This document shows, one piece after another, positions 8,241 through 18,149 of a DNA stretch of 64,000 nt. Position 1 is the first letter of the stretch. Each line of letters starts with the position of its first letter. The notes below the pieces were generated by a model. It was given only the letters and a program-made list of their open reading frames with translations, was not told where the DNA came from and searched no databases. The DNA is taken from positions 1-64,000 of the forward strand of contig NZ_LVYD01000056.1 in NCBI RefSeq assembly GCF_002077945.1, written 5' to 3'. The position numbers and the translations under genes are program-made. The DNA is from Niastella vici. GTDB taxonomy: Bacteria; Bacteroidota; Bacteroidia; Chitinophagales; Chitinophagaceae.

Positions 8241-9860
8241 ATGAACCAATTCAATTGCAAATGCCATTGTTACAGGATCACAAAGATATTTTTCCAGCTA
8301 TTACAAAAAGGTTGCATTCTGCTTTTGTTTAGTATGCAGACATTTCATCTGCACGCACAGGCTACATTAACGGCCACAGCCAGTTCGGGTAGCGCCTACC
8401 CGGTAATTTCAGCGGCCGGTTTTGGCAATGAAAACCCCGATTGCATACATACCTCTTTCGGCCCCCATGTTACCCAGGCCTTTGATTCGGATCTGGGAAA
8501 GAACGTATTTGTTTTTCATAGTCATATCGTTGATGACAATGATCGCTGTATCAATCTTGACCGGGTTCGCATGGAAATCAAGGGAGGAGGCAGCACAGAA
8601 GAGCAGGCACAGGGAGAAACAGGCTATTTCAGGTGGAAATTTAAGCTGGACGCCAATTTTATCGGTGGTTCTTCCTTCTGCCACATCTTCCAGATCAAAG
8701 CTGTAGGCGGTGATGATACCGGTTCTCCGCTTATTACAATTACCCCCAGGGCCAGTATTCTGGAAGTGATCCATGACGGAGGTGATGAAGCAGGCTCGGT
8801 TGATCTTGGGCGGTTGGTGTCGGTAGACCTGGCACCGTTTAAAGGTACCTGGGTAGAGGGTTATATAAAGTATGTAAGCAGTGATAATGGATCTTTCGAG
8901 ATCACTTTGAAAAGGATCAGCGATGGCGCTACCCTGCTCAGCTATAGCAAAACCAGTGGCATTGATCTCTGGCGTACCGGTGCCTCCCGCAACCACCCAA
9001 AATGGGGCATGTACCGCTCTAAAAACAGCACGGGCCTGCGCGATGAACAGGTTCGCTTTGCCGATTTTTGTATCTCAGAAAGCAGTGCGACCCAATGCCC
9101 GTCAGATGCAGGCACAGGAGGTAGTACGTTTTCGGGATTTTACCGGTTAACTCCCCGGCATAGCGGCAAAGCCCTGGTGGTGCAAAATGCTTCTACCAGC
9201 AACAGCGCAGCAGTTATTCAATATACTTATGGAGGTAGCGCCACCAACGATGAATGGCAGTTGATGAGCATAGGCAGCGGCTATTACAGGATCATCAATC
9301 GTAACAGCAGTAAAGATATGGTTGTTCAAAGTGCTTCAACCAGCGATGGAGCGGCCATTATTCAATATACTTACGGTGGCAGCACCACGAATGATGAATG
9401 GCAACTGGTAAACGCCGGTGGGTCGTATTATCGTATTGTAAACAGGAACAGTGGCAAGGTAGTGGAAGTAGCCGGTAGCTCTGCAGACAATGGTGCAACC
9501 GTTGATCAGGCTACCTGGAATGGTGGAGAAAATCAGCAATTCCTGCTCGAAAATATCAGCAGCGCCCGTATAGCACAAACAGCAACAAACACCTTACCGG
9601 ATGCGGAAAAAGGAACAATGGCTTTTCAAAATCCCTTACCAGGTGCGGGCGTAATAAATATTTACATTGAACAGGATGGGCCCGTTAATCTTACACTTTA
9701 TGATATGGCGGGGCGACCGGTATCTGTACTGGTGAATACCAATTTGCAAAGAGGCTATCATTCGGCTCTTTTAAATGGGAAGAAGCTGGCAACGGGGGTG
9801 TACATATTAACGTTGTCGCAAAATAATAAACGGGTTTCAAAGCGTTTTATAGTTCCATAG
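8241..9860 (+). CDS. Secreted polysaccharide-lyase-like protein with ricin-type lectin repeats and T9SS tail
   Basis: A 539-residue exported protein. The signal peptide ends near residue 40 (LLLFSMQTFHLHAQA). Residues about 50-285 look like a concanavalin-like beta-jelly roll of the heparin-lyase-I type (GYFRWKFKLDANFIGGSSF, HIFQIK, HPKWGMYRSK), so cleavage of an acidic polysaccharide is inferred, not proved. Residues about 300-440 are three ricin/CBM13 repeats. Two of them share the nearly identical block IQYTYGGS(A/T)TNDEWQL, which also shows as a direct repeat in the DNA. The last 75 residues are a T9SS type A sorting domain (LYDMAGRPV, GVYILTLSQ). The enzyme is expected on the cell surface or outside the cell. 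Confidence 0.75.
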   Translation: MNQFNCKCHCYRITKIFFQLLQKGCILLLFSMQTFHLHAQATLTATASSGSAYPVISAAGFGNENPDCIHTSFGPHVTQAFDSDLGKNVFVFHSHIVDDNDRCINLDRVRMEIKGGGSTEEQAQGETGYFRWKFKLDANFIGGSSFCHIFQIKAVGGDDTGSPLITITPRASILEVIHDGGDEAGSVDLGRLVSVDLAPFKGTWVEGYIKYVSSDNGSFEITLKRISDGATLLSYSKTSGIDLWRTGASRNHPKWGMYRSKNSTGLRDEQVRFADFCISESSATQCPSDAGTGGSTFSGFYRLTPRHSGKALVVQNASTSNSAAVIQYTYGGSATNDEWQLMSIGSGYYRIINRNSSKDMVVQSASTSDGAAIIQYTYGGSTTNDEWQLVNAGGSYYRIVNRNSGKVVEVAGSSADNGATVDQATWNGGENQQFLLENISSARIAQTATNTLPDAEKGTMAFQNPLPGAGVINIYIEQDGPVNLTLYDMAGRPVSVLVNTNLQRGYHSALLNGKKLATGVYILTLSQNNKRVSKRFIVP

Positions 9861-9903
9861 TGGATCATTCCCCTTTTGCTTTTTTAAGATTTTGTCAAAG
9901 AAT

Positions 9904-9942
9904 AAGCCCGGCCTTCTGAACTCATGTTCAAAAGGCCGGGCC
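9904..9942. terminator. Bidirectional terminator between convergent genes
   Basis: A long hairpin, AGGCCCGGCCTTTTGAAC paired with GTTCAGAAGGCCGGGCTT, with a four-base loop, lies between the convergent lyase-like and gliding-type genes. It can terminate both. Confidence 0.75.
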
Positions 9943-9948
9943 TTCCCC

Positions 9949-11877
9949 TCACCTCAATAACATCACCACACCTTTCAATATCCTTTTGCCATTGCCAATG
10001 TTAAGCATATATGCATATCCGCCGGAGGGTTGATCGATGCCTTTGAACTGTCCGTTCCAGCTTATATCATTGTTTTTAACATGATAGATCAGTTGGCCCC
10101 AGCGGTTAAAAACACTTAATTCAAAGACCGGAATGGCCTTTAAGGCAGGAATATGCCAGGTATCATTATGGCCATCTCTATTAGGTGTAAACGCATTCGG
10201 TATATAAATATCGGGAAAAACAAATACGTGCACAGTATCGCTCGCTATACCGCAAAAGCTATTGGAGGTGGTTGATAAAATGTAATCAATATCCGCCGGA
10301 GGGCTAACCTGGGGTGTAAGCGAGGTTGCATTCATTATGTAGGCAGTGGGCGTCCAATTGAATATACTATTCGCGCCATTTAGGGTACCGTTCAATGTTG
10401 TGGTTTCTCCTTTTAAAATGCTTCTGTCGGGACCGGCATTTACGGTTATCCTGGCACCCACATTAATCACTACATAAGCGGTATCCCTACAAGTAGGGGC
10501 TGTTGATACAATTACCATATAGCTGGTTGTATCGGCTGGCCTGGCTACCGGGTTGGCAATATTATCTGCAGATAGGCCGGTGGATGGCAGCCATTGGTAT
10601 GTGGTACCGCCGCTGCTGGTTAACTGCACACTTTCATTTTCGCAAATACTGGTATCGGCATTTACGGTTGCCACCGGGGCCGGACTGATGCTCACATCAA
10701 TAGAATCTGAATACGGGCAGGCGCCAGGAGCGTTTGCCTGCACATAATATTTACCCGATTGCGCCGCCTGAACATTAGGGATGGAAACGGAGGCGCCGGT
10801 AGCGGTAAACCCATTAACACCCGTCCACTGATAGGTTGCACTGCCTGTAACTGATAACAACAGGGTACTGCCTGCACACAAAGGAGCATTGCTGCTGACG
10901 GCGCCTGTTAGTGTTGGCATAATCGTTACTGACAATACCTGTGAAGTAGTTCTGCATATGGAAAGGCTGCCTGCCGCTACCGCGCTCAGCCGGTACTGGA
11001 AGGTGCCAGGTGTTTGAGCGGCAACGTAGTTCTGCAACAAAGTAGTGCCTGTTGCACCTGGGATATCCTGCCAGCCGCCGCCATTGATATTCTGCTGCCA
11101 TTGCATAACCGGGTTAGACAGACCCGACATCACATTACCCGTAAACGTTACTGAGTGCGGGCTTCCTGCGCATAAAGACAGGCTGGTAGCCGGTGATCCG
11201 TCAATACTCGCCATAATGGTGGGCCCGCAGGGACGAAACGTAATATCATCCAGCGCCAGGTCGTTACCACAGCCTCCCGAAGCATTGTTTACGATACGTA
11301 ATACAACATCCTGGATACCCGGCGGTGTTGTAAAATAAAAACCCATCTGTTGCCAGGTGAAAGTGCTTTGTTCAGGAATACCGCCGGTATTAAAAGTTTT
11401 TAATACTGTACCGTCTGTTTTTTCTATAGTAAAAGTAAGATCAGGTTGTATACTGGGCTGGCAGCCCTGGCCAGCCATCAGCACATTGGCTATCCAGGCG
11501 GCAAATTCAAAAGTGGTATTGCTGCAAAGCCCATGCACGGTATCGAGGTAAAAAGCGCTGGGGTTGTAAGAGGCGTTGACAAGCATAAAATAACCATTGG
11601 GATCACCGGTGTGGTCGGCAGCGATCGTATGCCAGGCGCCAAAACAACCACTGGTGCTATTGCGAATGGCATAATAACCGTCTGAAGGACAATCAGCCGA
11701 TGTATACACGTAGGTAGTAGTAGCTGCAGAAAATGGTTGGCCCGGGTTAGGGCCGCTTCCAAAGGTGATGTTTACGATAGGATCTCCCAGACTGCCCTGG
11801 CAAAGCTGCGCATTCGCCAGGTTGGTGATCAATAGAAATAGAACGGTTATGGTGTAGGTATGGATAAGCGTTTTCAT
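9949..11877 (-). CDS. Secreted multi-domain protein with gliding-motility-type (T9SS type B) C-terminal domain
   Basis: A 642-residue exported protein, signal peptide ending at about residue 23 (NLANAQ). The N-terminal 190 residues form a jelly-roll-like module containing several cysteines (FEFAAWIANVL, ALDDITFRPCG). They are followed by Ig/PKD-like repeats (APLCAGSTLLLSVTGSATYQW; ATVNADTSICENESVQLTSS). The C-terminal 90 residues are the gliding-motility-associated CTD-B tail (IPNAFTPNRDGHNDTWHI, LSVFNRWGQLIY, GGYAYML), which directs T9SS export. No catalytic motif is visible, so an adhesin or matrix role is likely. Confidence 0.85.
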   Translation of the reverse strand: MKTLIHTYTITVLFLLITNLANAQLCQGSLGDPIVNITFGSGPNPGQPFSAATTTYVYTSADCPSDGYYAIRNSTSGCFGAWHTIAADHTGDPNGYFMLVNASYNPSAFYLDTVHGLCSNTTFEFAAWIANVLMAGQGCQPSIQPDLTFTIEKTDGTVLKTFNTGGIPEQSTFTWQQMGFYFTTPPGIQDVVLRIVNNASGGCGNDLALDDITFRPCGPTIMASIDGSPATSLSLCAGSPHSVTFTGNVMSGLSNPVMQWQQNINGGGWQDIPGATGTTLLQNYVAAQTPGTFQYRLSAVAAGSLSICRTTSQVLSVTIMPTLTGAVSSNAPLCAGSTLLLSVTGSATYQWTGVNGFTATGASVSIPNVQAAQSGKYYVQANAPGACPYSDSIDVSISPAPVATVNADTSICENESVQLTSSGGTTYQWLPSTGLSADNIANPVARPADTTSYMVIVSTAPTCRDTAYVVINVGARITVNAGPDRSILKGETTTLNGTLNGANSIFNWTPTAYIMNATSLTPQVSPPADIDYILSTTSNSFCGIASDTVHVFVFPDIYIPNAFTPNRDGHNDTWHIPALKAIPVFELSVFNRWGQLIYHVKNNDISWNGQFKGIDQPSGGYAYMLNIGNGKRILKGVVMLLR

Positions 11878-12159
11878 ATGATACAGGTACGGATAAGCGA
11901 ATTAACAGGATCATTCACTTCAACAATTTAAAAGCCAGTTTTACCTACAGACCAATTATGTTAAGAACTTTTGGAGAAAGAGGCCAATTTTATTGATTCA
12001 CTTTCATTAATAATTTAATACCAGGAAAACGTCCATTGAAATAAGATAATAAGTCAGGTGTTATTACTGCTATAGATCTGCCAGTAAAAAATGAGTTAGC
12101 AGTCAGCAAAAAAATTTTTAGCAGCGCTCTTCGCATTGGCTGGAGTATGTCGCCAACAC

Positions 12160-13476
12160 CTATTGTTTAATCACCTTCTGCATAAGTTTTTTATCGGAAC
12201 AAATTGCCTGTACAAAATATACGCCGGGGGCAAAACGGCTCATGTTAAAAGTATATTGGCCTGTACCATTCTCCCTGGCAACCTGCTCCCCTATTTTTTG
12301 TCCCGCACTATTATATAAAATAATGGCTTTTAAAGTAAGCGGATATGGATAAAATTGCACCGTAATGGCATCGGTAGCAGGATTCGGTGTAACCATAAAA
12401 CCTTTTGATATAAGATTGGGATTGGGTACCGGATCGGCGCCATTGGAAGTATAATAACCCGCATGGTAATTGTTTAAGGCTGTCTCCATACGTGCAACCT
12501 GTCCCCAGGTAAACAGGCACATACAGGCATCATCTGTATAATCCATATAATCCTGGTACAAAATACCCGGAGCAGCAGGGCTGCAGCCATCCGTTACCAT
12601 AACTCCTCCAGGGCAACCGCTGGTGAGTGTCGCCTGGTTAGGGGTATCATCTACAAAATCGGTTCCAGTGCAACCATTTTCATCGCCCCATATATGATAC
12701 AGATAAAAAAAATGACCGGCTTCGTGGGTAAGCGTACGCCCTCTATTGATGGGAGTAAGGGAGTCGGCGGGCAGTGTTGCATAATGAATAGCTATTCCCT
12801 CTTCGGCAGGCACGCTGCTGCCGGGCAGCGTGCTATACCCTAAAACATAACCACCAGATAAGTTGGTAATCCATACATTAAGGAACCGGTTGGGGTCCCA
12901 GGCATCATCTCCTCCCAGCGTGCTGTATTTAAGACTTGTATCAAAAGTGCTATATACAGAACGCGCAGCAGTAACGCGTACAATGCCCTTAGAAGGTTCA
13001 TTACCGGGTGTTCGTTGCGCCAGTTTAAACTGAATCTGGCTTTTGCCAAACAAGGGTTTAAAAGCGGCAGGTATGTTTACTGAATCACTGTTCATACCTG
13101 CAAAATCTTTATTCAAGACATTCAGCTGGGCCTGTATTTGTGCATCGGTAATTACAGCCGGGTTGGTGAGAACAACATGAAATACAACCGGTATATAGAT
13201 AACATTTCCCTCAATACGAAAAGAGGGATCTGTTGTTTTTCGTTTATTTACTGACTGCTGAAATTCGACGGTTTGTTTTTGAAATTTTGTTTTCAGTAAC
13301 GGACTATTCCCGAAGGCATGTTCCAATACCTGCATGGCGCCGCATGAACGAATCAATCCCTTTTCCTGCGCAAGTAAGCAATTCCTGTTACCCAGCACAC
13401 AGACACTCAAAATTGCCAAACGGCTGATTACTTTTACATATATGATCCTTTTCAGATGGTAACTCAAAGATGTCAA
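12160..13476 (-). CDS. Secreted zinc metalloprotease, M43 (pappalysin/cytophagalysin)-like, with T9SS tail
   Basis: A 438-residue protein with a zinc motif HEAGHFFYLYH (251-261), which fits the metzincin pattern HExxHxxxxxH. The glycine usual at position 8 is tyrosine here. Downstream cysteines (CTGTDFVDDTPNQ, TSGCPGGVMVTDGC) match the M43 pattern of disulfide-rich secreted proteases. The last 80 residues are a T9SS type A domain (NPATDAITVQFY, GVYFVQAICSDKKLMQKV). No ATG exists before residue 49, so the TTG start is a compromise that puts the signal peptide (LAILSVCVLG..LLAQ) near the front. A sequence error or rare start codon is possible. Confidence 0.8.
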   Translation of the reverse strand: MTSLSYHLKRIIYVKVISRLAILSVCVLGNRNCLLAQEKGLIRSCGAMQVLEHAFGNSPLLKTKFQKQTVEFQQSVNKRKTTDPSFRIEGNVIYIPVVFHVVLTNPAVITDAQIQAQLNVLNKDFAGMNSDSVNIPAAFKPLFGKSQIQFKLAQRTPGNEPSKGIVRVTAARSVYSTFDTSLKYSTLGGDDAWDPNRFLNVWITNLSGGYVLGYSTLPGSSVPAEEGIAIHYATLPADSLTPINRGRTLTHEAGHFFYLYHIWGDENGCTGTDFVDDTPNQATLTSGCPGGVMVTDGCSPAAPGILYQDYMDYTDDACMCLFTWGQVARMETALNNYHAGYYTSNGADPVPNPNLISKGFMVTPNPATDAITVQFYPYPLTLKAIILYNSAGQKIGEQVARENGTGQYTFNMSRFAPGVYFVQAICSDKKLMQKVIKQ

Positions 13477-13626
13477 TTGAATAGATTTGTAGTTCTATGG
13501 CTGACACCTAAGTTTCGAATAAGGTTGCATAAACCTTCATAACTATCATTTTCTAATAAATCAACAATGGAGCTACCACCTTTATATCACCTGACGTTAA
13601 CAAGGTCTTAGCAGTTCCCAGCTTTA

Positions 13627-14130
13627 TTACCCCTTCTTCTCTTCCATCAATTCCATTTCACCCTGGCATAACCTTACTTTTTTCCAGCCTGCATCACCCT
13701 GCAAATTGATGATGTATATGGTTGGATGATCGGGCGTTTCTATTTCCTGCACTATAAAGATCTTGTAATCGTAGTAAGTGCTTTTTACCTGGGCACGAAT
13801 ATTACGGGCCATCTTTTTCTCTTCATAATACTTCATTGTATAACTTAATTCACCGCGATTGGTATATATAACGCGGTACCGTACACTATACCGGGTAAAC
13901 ACCGCCACATAACTGGTATTGGTTTGATGCCATTCCGCTTCTTCCGCATCGCCATAGCGGCTTATAAAATCACGCATGGCCCGCACATTAACATTATTCA
14001 GATATTGGTTCTCCGGCCTCGCTGTTTTCACATTGGCAGTAGCCAGTGAACGGCTGGATAAAGGCTGCCGGGCAGCAACGTACAGGCACGGTAAAAGTAG
14101 CCCCAATGCCATTAATAGAGGTTTGCACAT
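13627..14130 (-). CDS. Small exported protein, PepSY/BLIP-like
   Basis: A 167-residue protein with a signal peptide (PLLMALGLLLPCLYVAA, cut near residue 20). The mature part has a helix then antiparallel strands: MRDFISRYGDAEEAEWHQTNTSYVAVF and YRVIYTNRGELSYTMKYYE. This layout, with acidic residues and an aromatic-rich strand, is typical of small periplasmic PepSY-like proteins common in Bacteroidota. The assignment is by pattern only. It shares direction with the next upstream gene 24 bases away, so the two probably form one unit. Confidence 0.6.
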   Translation of the reverse strand: MCKPLLMALGLLLPCLYVAARQPLSSRSLATANVKTARPENQYLNNVNVRAMRDFISRYGDAEEAEWHQTNTSYVAVFTRYSVRYRVIYTNRGELSYTMKYYEEKKMARNIRAQVKSTYYDYKIFIVQEIETPDHPTIYIINLQGDAGWKKVRLCQGEMELMEEKKG

Positions 14131-14153
14131 AGTTATTTATTGGATAATGGTGA

Positions 14154-15035
14154 TTATAATATTCCCTTTGAAATGAGCAGGTTTACAATCTGGTATTCAG
14201 CATTGGTGTGGTCGCTTGTTTTAAACTTGATTATGCTTTTGTCGGTCATAAGCACCAGTTCATTATCAAATTCGCTGCTACCGTCTTCAAGGAAGGCAAG
14301 TATGCCAAATTTCATTGTTTTTCCTTCGAATGTATAAGGTGTAAGTACCCGTTTCCAGATGACATAATAGGCTTTGATGCCAAAGTTCAGGCTGGGGATG
14401 GTCTTTTTCTCTACCTGTCCTAATAAAACGCCATCCTGGTATATATCATACCTAACAGTATATTCCGTGCCGCGACCTGATGTTTGATTGCTTTTTCCAA
14501 CTACATTCAATGTGGTGGCCACCTTTTTATTACGGCTCAGCGGTTCCATGATCCGGTCTTTATTATCTTTCTCGAACTGCCGGATGTACTGAGAGTCGGC
14601 TACAAAATCGAAATTATTCGCTTTTATATAATCATTTACAGCCTGTTCATTCAAAGCTTCACCCTGAACCAGTGAGGTAGTACCGTCTTTAAATAATAAG
14701 CCGATCAGGTCTCTTTCAATTAAGCGGCCATCATTAGGAAAATGGTAGTTCATTTTTTTCTCCGGATCATTCAGAAAGGTTATTTCGGCCCAGCGATCGC
14801 CATCACGACGCAGGGGATTTTTAAAATCAACCCATTTTTCCTGAATATGAATGAGTGGTTTTTTGCTGGGTGAACTAACAGTAAGGTCAAAAAGTTTAAA
14901 GATGCTACCCTTGCCATCATAAGTTGCTATAAGGTTTTTCTCTACCGATATCTTCCCTTTCTTTACATCATAGTTTTGGGCAAAAATCAACGATGGAATG
15001 AAGGCTACTGCTGTTAGTGCGCTTTTAATTTTCAT
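14154..15035 (-). CDS. Exported protein of unknown function
   Basis: A 293-residue protein from the ATG that begins MKIKSALTAV. An upstream frame adds ten residues before the signal peptide and was rejected. The signal is LTAVAFIPSLIFAQ. The rest is soluble, strand-rich and charged (VDFKNPLRRDGDRWAEITFL, TTLNVVGKSNQTSGRGTEYT), with no catalytic motif I can name. It precedes the PepSY-like gene on the same strand. Both could be envelope stress or storage proteins, but nothing in the sequence decides this. Confidence 0.65.
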   Translation of the reverse strand: MKIKSALTAVAFIPSLIFAQNYDVKKGKISVEKNLIATYDGKGSIFKLFDLTVSSPSKKPLIHIQEKWVDFKNPLRRDGDRWAEITFLNDPEKKMNYHFPNDGRLIERDLIGLLFKDGTTSLVQGEALNEQAVNDYIKANNFDFVADSQYIRQFEKDNKDRIMEPLSRNKKVATTLNVVGKSNQTSGRGTEYTVRYDIYQDGVLLGQVEKKTIPSLNFGIKAYYVIWKRVLTPYTFEGKTMKFGILAFLEDGSSEFDNELVLMTDKSIIKFKTSDHTNAEYQIVNLLISKGIL

Positions 15036-15175
15036 TGGGTTGATCATATAAAGATTTAAGCGCAAATGTAATATGGGGGCTATTGTTATTTAAAACAAAC
15101 CACTGAATGGATGATTATTCTTTGTGAATGACCAAATAAAGGATTGGGCAGCAATTAATATTCAGAAATGAAGTG

Positions 15176-17594
15176 TTATTCAATGCGACTGTAAGGTAGT
15201 ATAATCTCTACCCTTGTTCCTTTTTGGGAATAACCCATTTCCTGTTTATCCCGGATCGTAAACGCATGTCCTTTTCTGCTTTTATTCAGCAATGCAAACC
15301 GGCCCTGGATAATTTTTAATCCACGGGAAGGTTTTTCCCGTTGTTCCGCTTCCTTTCTTTTTAGAGATGTTGTTAATCCTATGCCATCATCTTCAATAAG
15401 AATATACAAACTGTGCTCTTTGCGTAAAACCCTGATTGAAACACAGCCTGGCATCTGTGCTGGAAGAACGCCATGCCATATAGCATTTTCTACAAATGGT
15501 TGCAGCACCAGGGAAGGTATCAGCAACTCATCGGCATTGATACCAGGCTCCAGTTCAATGGTATAGGTAAGATTATCTGAAAACCGCAGCTTCTCAAATG
15601 TGAGGTATAATGTTACATTCTGCAATTCCTTTTCGAGCGTAATGGTATTGGTTTCCAGCAATTCAAGATTTACACGCATCAATTTTGCGAACCGCGAAAG
15701 ATAGTTCAGCGTTGCACGCTGGTCATTGCGGGTTACAAAGGTCTGGATAGAATTCAATGCATTGTTCATGAAATGCGGGTTCAGCATATTGAGCAATGCT
15801 TTCTGTTCCAGTTCAAGCTGTTGCTGCCCTGCCAGCAATGCCTGTTCCTTTCGCCGGCTATTTCGCCTGGTGATATACCTGGTAACCAGTATTACCGGCA
15901 ACAATAAAGCGCAACCTGTTAGTAATAGAAACCAGTACCGCAGGTACAAAGGCTTTGGATTATTAAATTGCACTGTCGCCACAGGAGTCGCACGCAATTC
16001 TTTATCCATTGCTTTCAATTCAATATTGAACTTCCCGAAAGGCAGTTTGTAAAACAACAGCTCATTCTTTTTTTCCGATAGCTGCCATTCCCTTCCATTA
16101 ATACGGCTGTAAATATTCCATGCCCCCTGTTCTTAAGAACAGGTATCGATATTTTCAGGTTTACATATTCAGGAATAGGTGAAAACGAGATAACGCCCCT
16201 GGAGTGGGGTATATTTTTACCATCTGGCAGAATTGCATCGACTGTCACCGCAGGAATACGTTTAGACTGCTGTTACAAAAATTGCGCTACGTCAATTTCC
16301 AATAGCTGATTAGGGCTAAGCATGTACAGCTTATCTTCTTCCTCATTGTAACACAATTTGTAAATATCTGATGGCATACGATCCTTTTCGTTAAAGAGAG
16401 AAAATATGCCATGAGCATACTTCACCAGCCCTGCTGTGGTTGCAATCCATACATTGTTTTGCCGGTCGCATGCAAAGGCATTGCAACGCAGCTTCGCCAA
16501 TGGGTCGTTAAAATTGATGACCTTTCGCCCATACTGCAACAAACAAACTCCTGCATTGGTACCTATCCAGTGGCTGTTATTTTTTCTGTCAAAGAACACT
16601 GCGTTTACATAATCATCGGGAAGTCCGTTAAGCCGGTCAATGTGTTTCCATACTTTTTCGCTTTGCAAAAAGAGCCCATGATTCGTGCCTGTCAGTATAC
16701 GTCCATTACCATCTCCAGCAATGCTTCGAACAATATAACCATCGAATTCCTTAAACAGGGTGATCTGTTTAAAATCGGGATGTATCTTTACCAGCCCAAT
16801 GCGCAGCCCTGCCCAGCAGTAGCCATCTTCGCTTTTATAAATAGAAGCAACCACCCCTTTTAGCAATATGCTGTCAATATGGTTGTTTCGCTGACGAAAC
16901 AATATTTTTTTTAAACCACCGGTGATATATTCATTACCTGTGCAAAGCATGGTAGTGAGAGGATCGTATGATCTTTTAGCTCAAGTAAGGCATTGAACAT
17001 AACATTGACCGGCAGCCCTGGTATACTGAGTTTTTCCAATTTATTTCCGGCAACATACCTGCACAGATAACCACCTGTTGCCAGGAACAAGTCGCCGGAG
17101 CTGGTTTCCAATAACTTTGAAGCAATACATTTTTCCATTCCCGGAACAAGGAACCGTTTAAACCTGTTTCCCCCGAAACGGTAAACAATACCATTGCGGT
17201 CGATTGACCATAGCCCTGCCTTGTTGCGAAAAAGGTCAATCGGGTATTTCAGTTCATCATTGTCGCTGCTTATCCGGTAACAGGTATCCGGTAAAAAATT
17301 AACCACTCCTGCACCATATGAAGATACAAGCAGTGAACTGTCTGTTTCGAGTGTGCCGAAAATAAAACTTGATTGCAGGCCATCCTTAGTTGAGTAGGAG
17401 GTAAAATCTGAACCATCGTAACGCATGAGTCCATCGTCGGTAGAGAACCAGAGAAAACCATCGCGTGTTTGTGTAATGCGATATACAATAGAATTGCTCA
17501 ATCCGTTGCGGGTGGTGAATTTTTGAACAGGTAAATCCTGGGCAGATACAACAATGGAGAAACAGGCAATAAACAGGCAGAGCAGATACCTCAT
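15176..17594 (-). pseudogene. Broken sensor histidine kinase (Reg_prop propeller, Y_Y_Y domain, LytS-type kinase)
   Basis: Four consecutive reading-frame pieces together make one typical Bacteroidota sensor. The first (17594-16911) has a signal peptide and two-component propeller repeats (DGFLWFSTDDGLMRYDG). The second (16950-16273) continues the propeller. The third (16272 to about 16125) starts the Y_Y_Y domain. The fourth (to 15176) has a membrane helix and a His_kinase/HATPase region (LNMLNPHFMNNALNSIQTF with the phospho-acceptor His, VENAIWHGV, EDDGIGL). The breaks are a -1 shift between 16911 and 16950, an in-frame TAA at 16273-16275 (CAA to TAA would explain it), and a -1 shift at a run of five G (near 16121-16125). 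Three independent lesions plus the truncated partner argue for decay over sequencing error. Confidence 0.8.
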
Positions 17595-18009
17595 AGTGCC
17601 AGTATCTTTTTAATAATGGGTTTGTATTGCCTTGAAACCCTGGCTTCCAGGGTTCCGTTCAACTGCACTATCCAGTCATTTCCCGAAGTACTATAGCTGG
17701 TAATATAGCGGGTGTTGATTACATACGAACGATGTATGCGTACAAACCAACCCGCCGGTAAATCGGCTGTTACCTGTTTAATATTTTTTGCAGAGATTAT
17801 GGATGGGGCATTCGCGAGAAATATTCTCACATAGCTGCCTTCTGCTTTCAGGCAAACGACAGCATATAGTCGAACACCCCTGCCTTCACAGCTTTTATGC
17901 CATAATCAGGGTGGCCGGTAGTTAATACGGTATAAAAGTTTTTTTCAGGAAAGCGTTCCAGTAAATTGAAACCATTTGCTCCGGGCATGTGAATATCGAG
18001 AAATTCTGT
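17591..18009 (-). pseudogene. Broken LytTR response regulator
   Basis: Remains of a receiver plus LytTR DNA-binding regulator, partner of the broken kinase, whose start overlaps its end by 4 bases. The receiver fragment begins mid-domain at the phosphorylated aspartate (FLDIHMPGANGFNLLERF) and runs to GVFDYMLSFA followed by TGA at 17848-17850. The first half of the receiver is missing; an in-frame TGA sits at 18010-18012. The LytTR part resumes in another frame, VVCLKAEGSYVRIFLANAP, and continues to the end through the RIHRSYVIN signature. The linker of roughly 50-60 residues is gone. So there is an N-terminal truncation plus an internal deletion. Confidence 0.8.
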
Positions 18010-18017
18010 TCAAACCT

Positions 18018-18054
18018 AAAAACGCCTCCAAATCGAACGACTTGAAGGCGTTTT
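18018..18054. terminator. Rho-independent terminator-type hairpin
   Basis: AAAACGCCTCCAA pairs with TTGAAGGCGTTTT (12 of 13) around a ten-base loop, with A and T runs at both ends, so it can work in either direction. It lies exactly at the truncated 5-prime edge of the response-regulator remnant. Confidence 0.6.
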
Positions 18055-18091
18055 ATCTGTTTCACCGGGGGGTGAAAACCCGTTTTAAACT

Positions 18092-18128
18092 AAAAAGGCC
18101 TTAAGTTCAACGACTTAAAGCCTTTTTT
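18092..18128 (-). terminator. Terminator of the aquaporin gene
   Basis: Minus-strand hairpin AAAAAAGGCTTTAAGTCG / AACTTAAGGCCTTTTT with a T run, 22 bases past the aqpZ stop. The words are shared with the hairpins at 60-94, 2528-2559 and 19103-19138. Confidence 0.7.
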
Positions 18129-18149
18129 GTATCTTATATAAAGCCAGGA

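Noticed and set aside
15176-16248. Treating the two C-terminal kinase pieces as separate genes
   Set aside because: They are joined by a G-run frameshift within one Y_Y_Y domain and neither has a plausible start.
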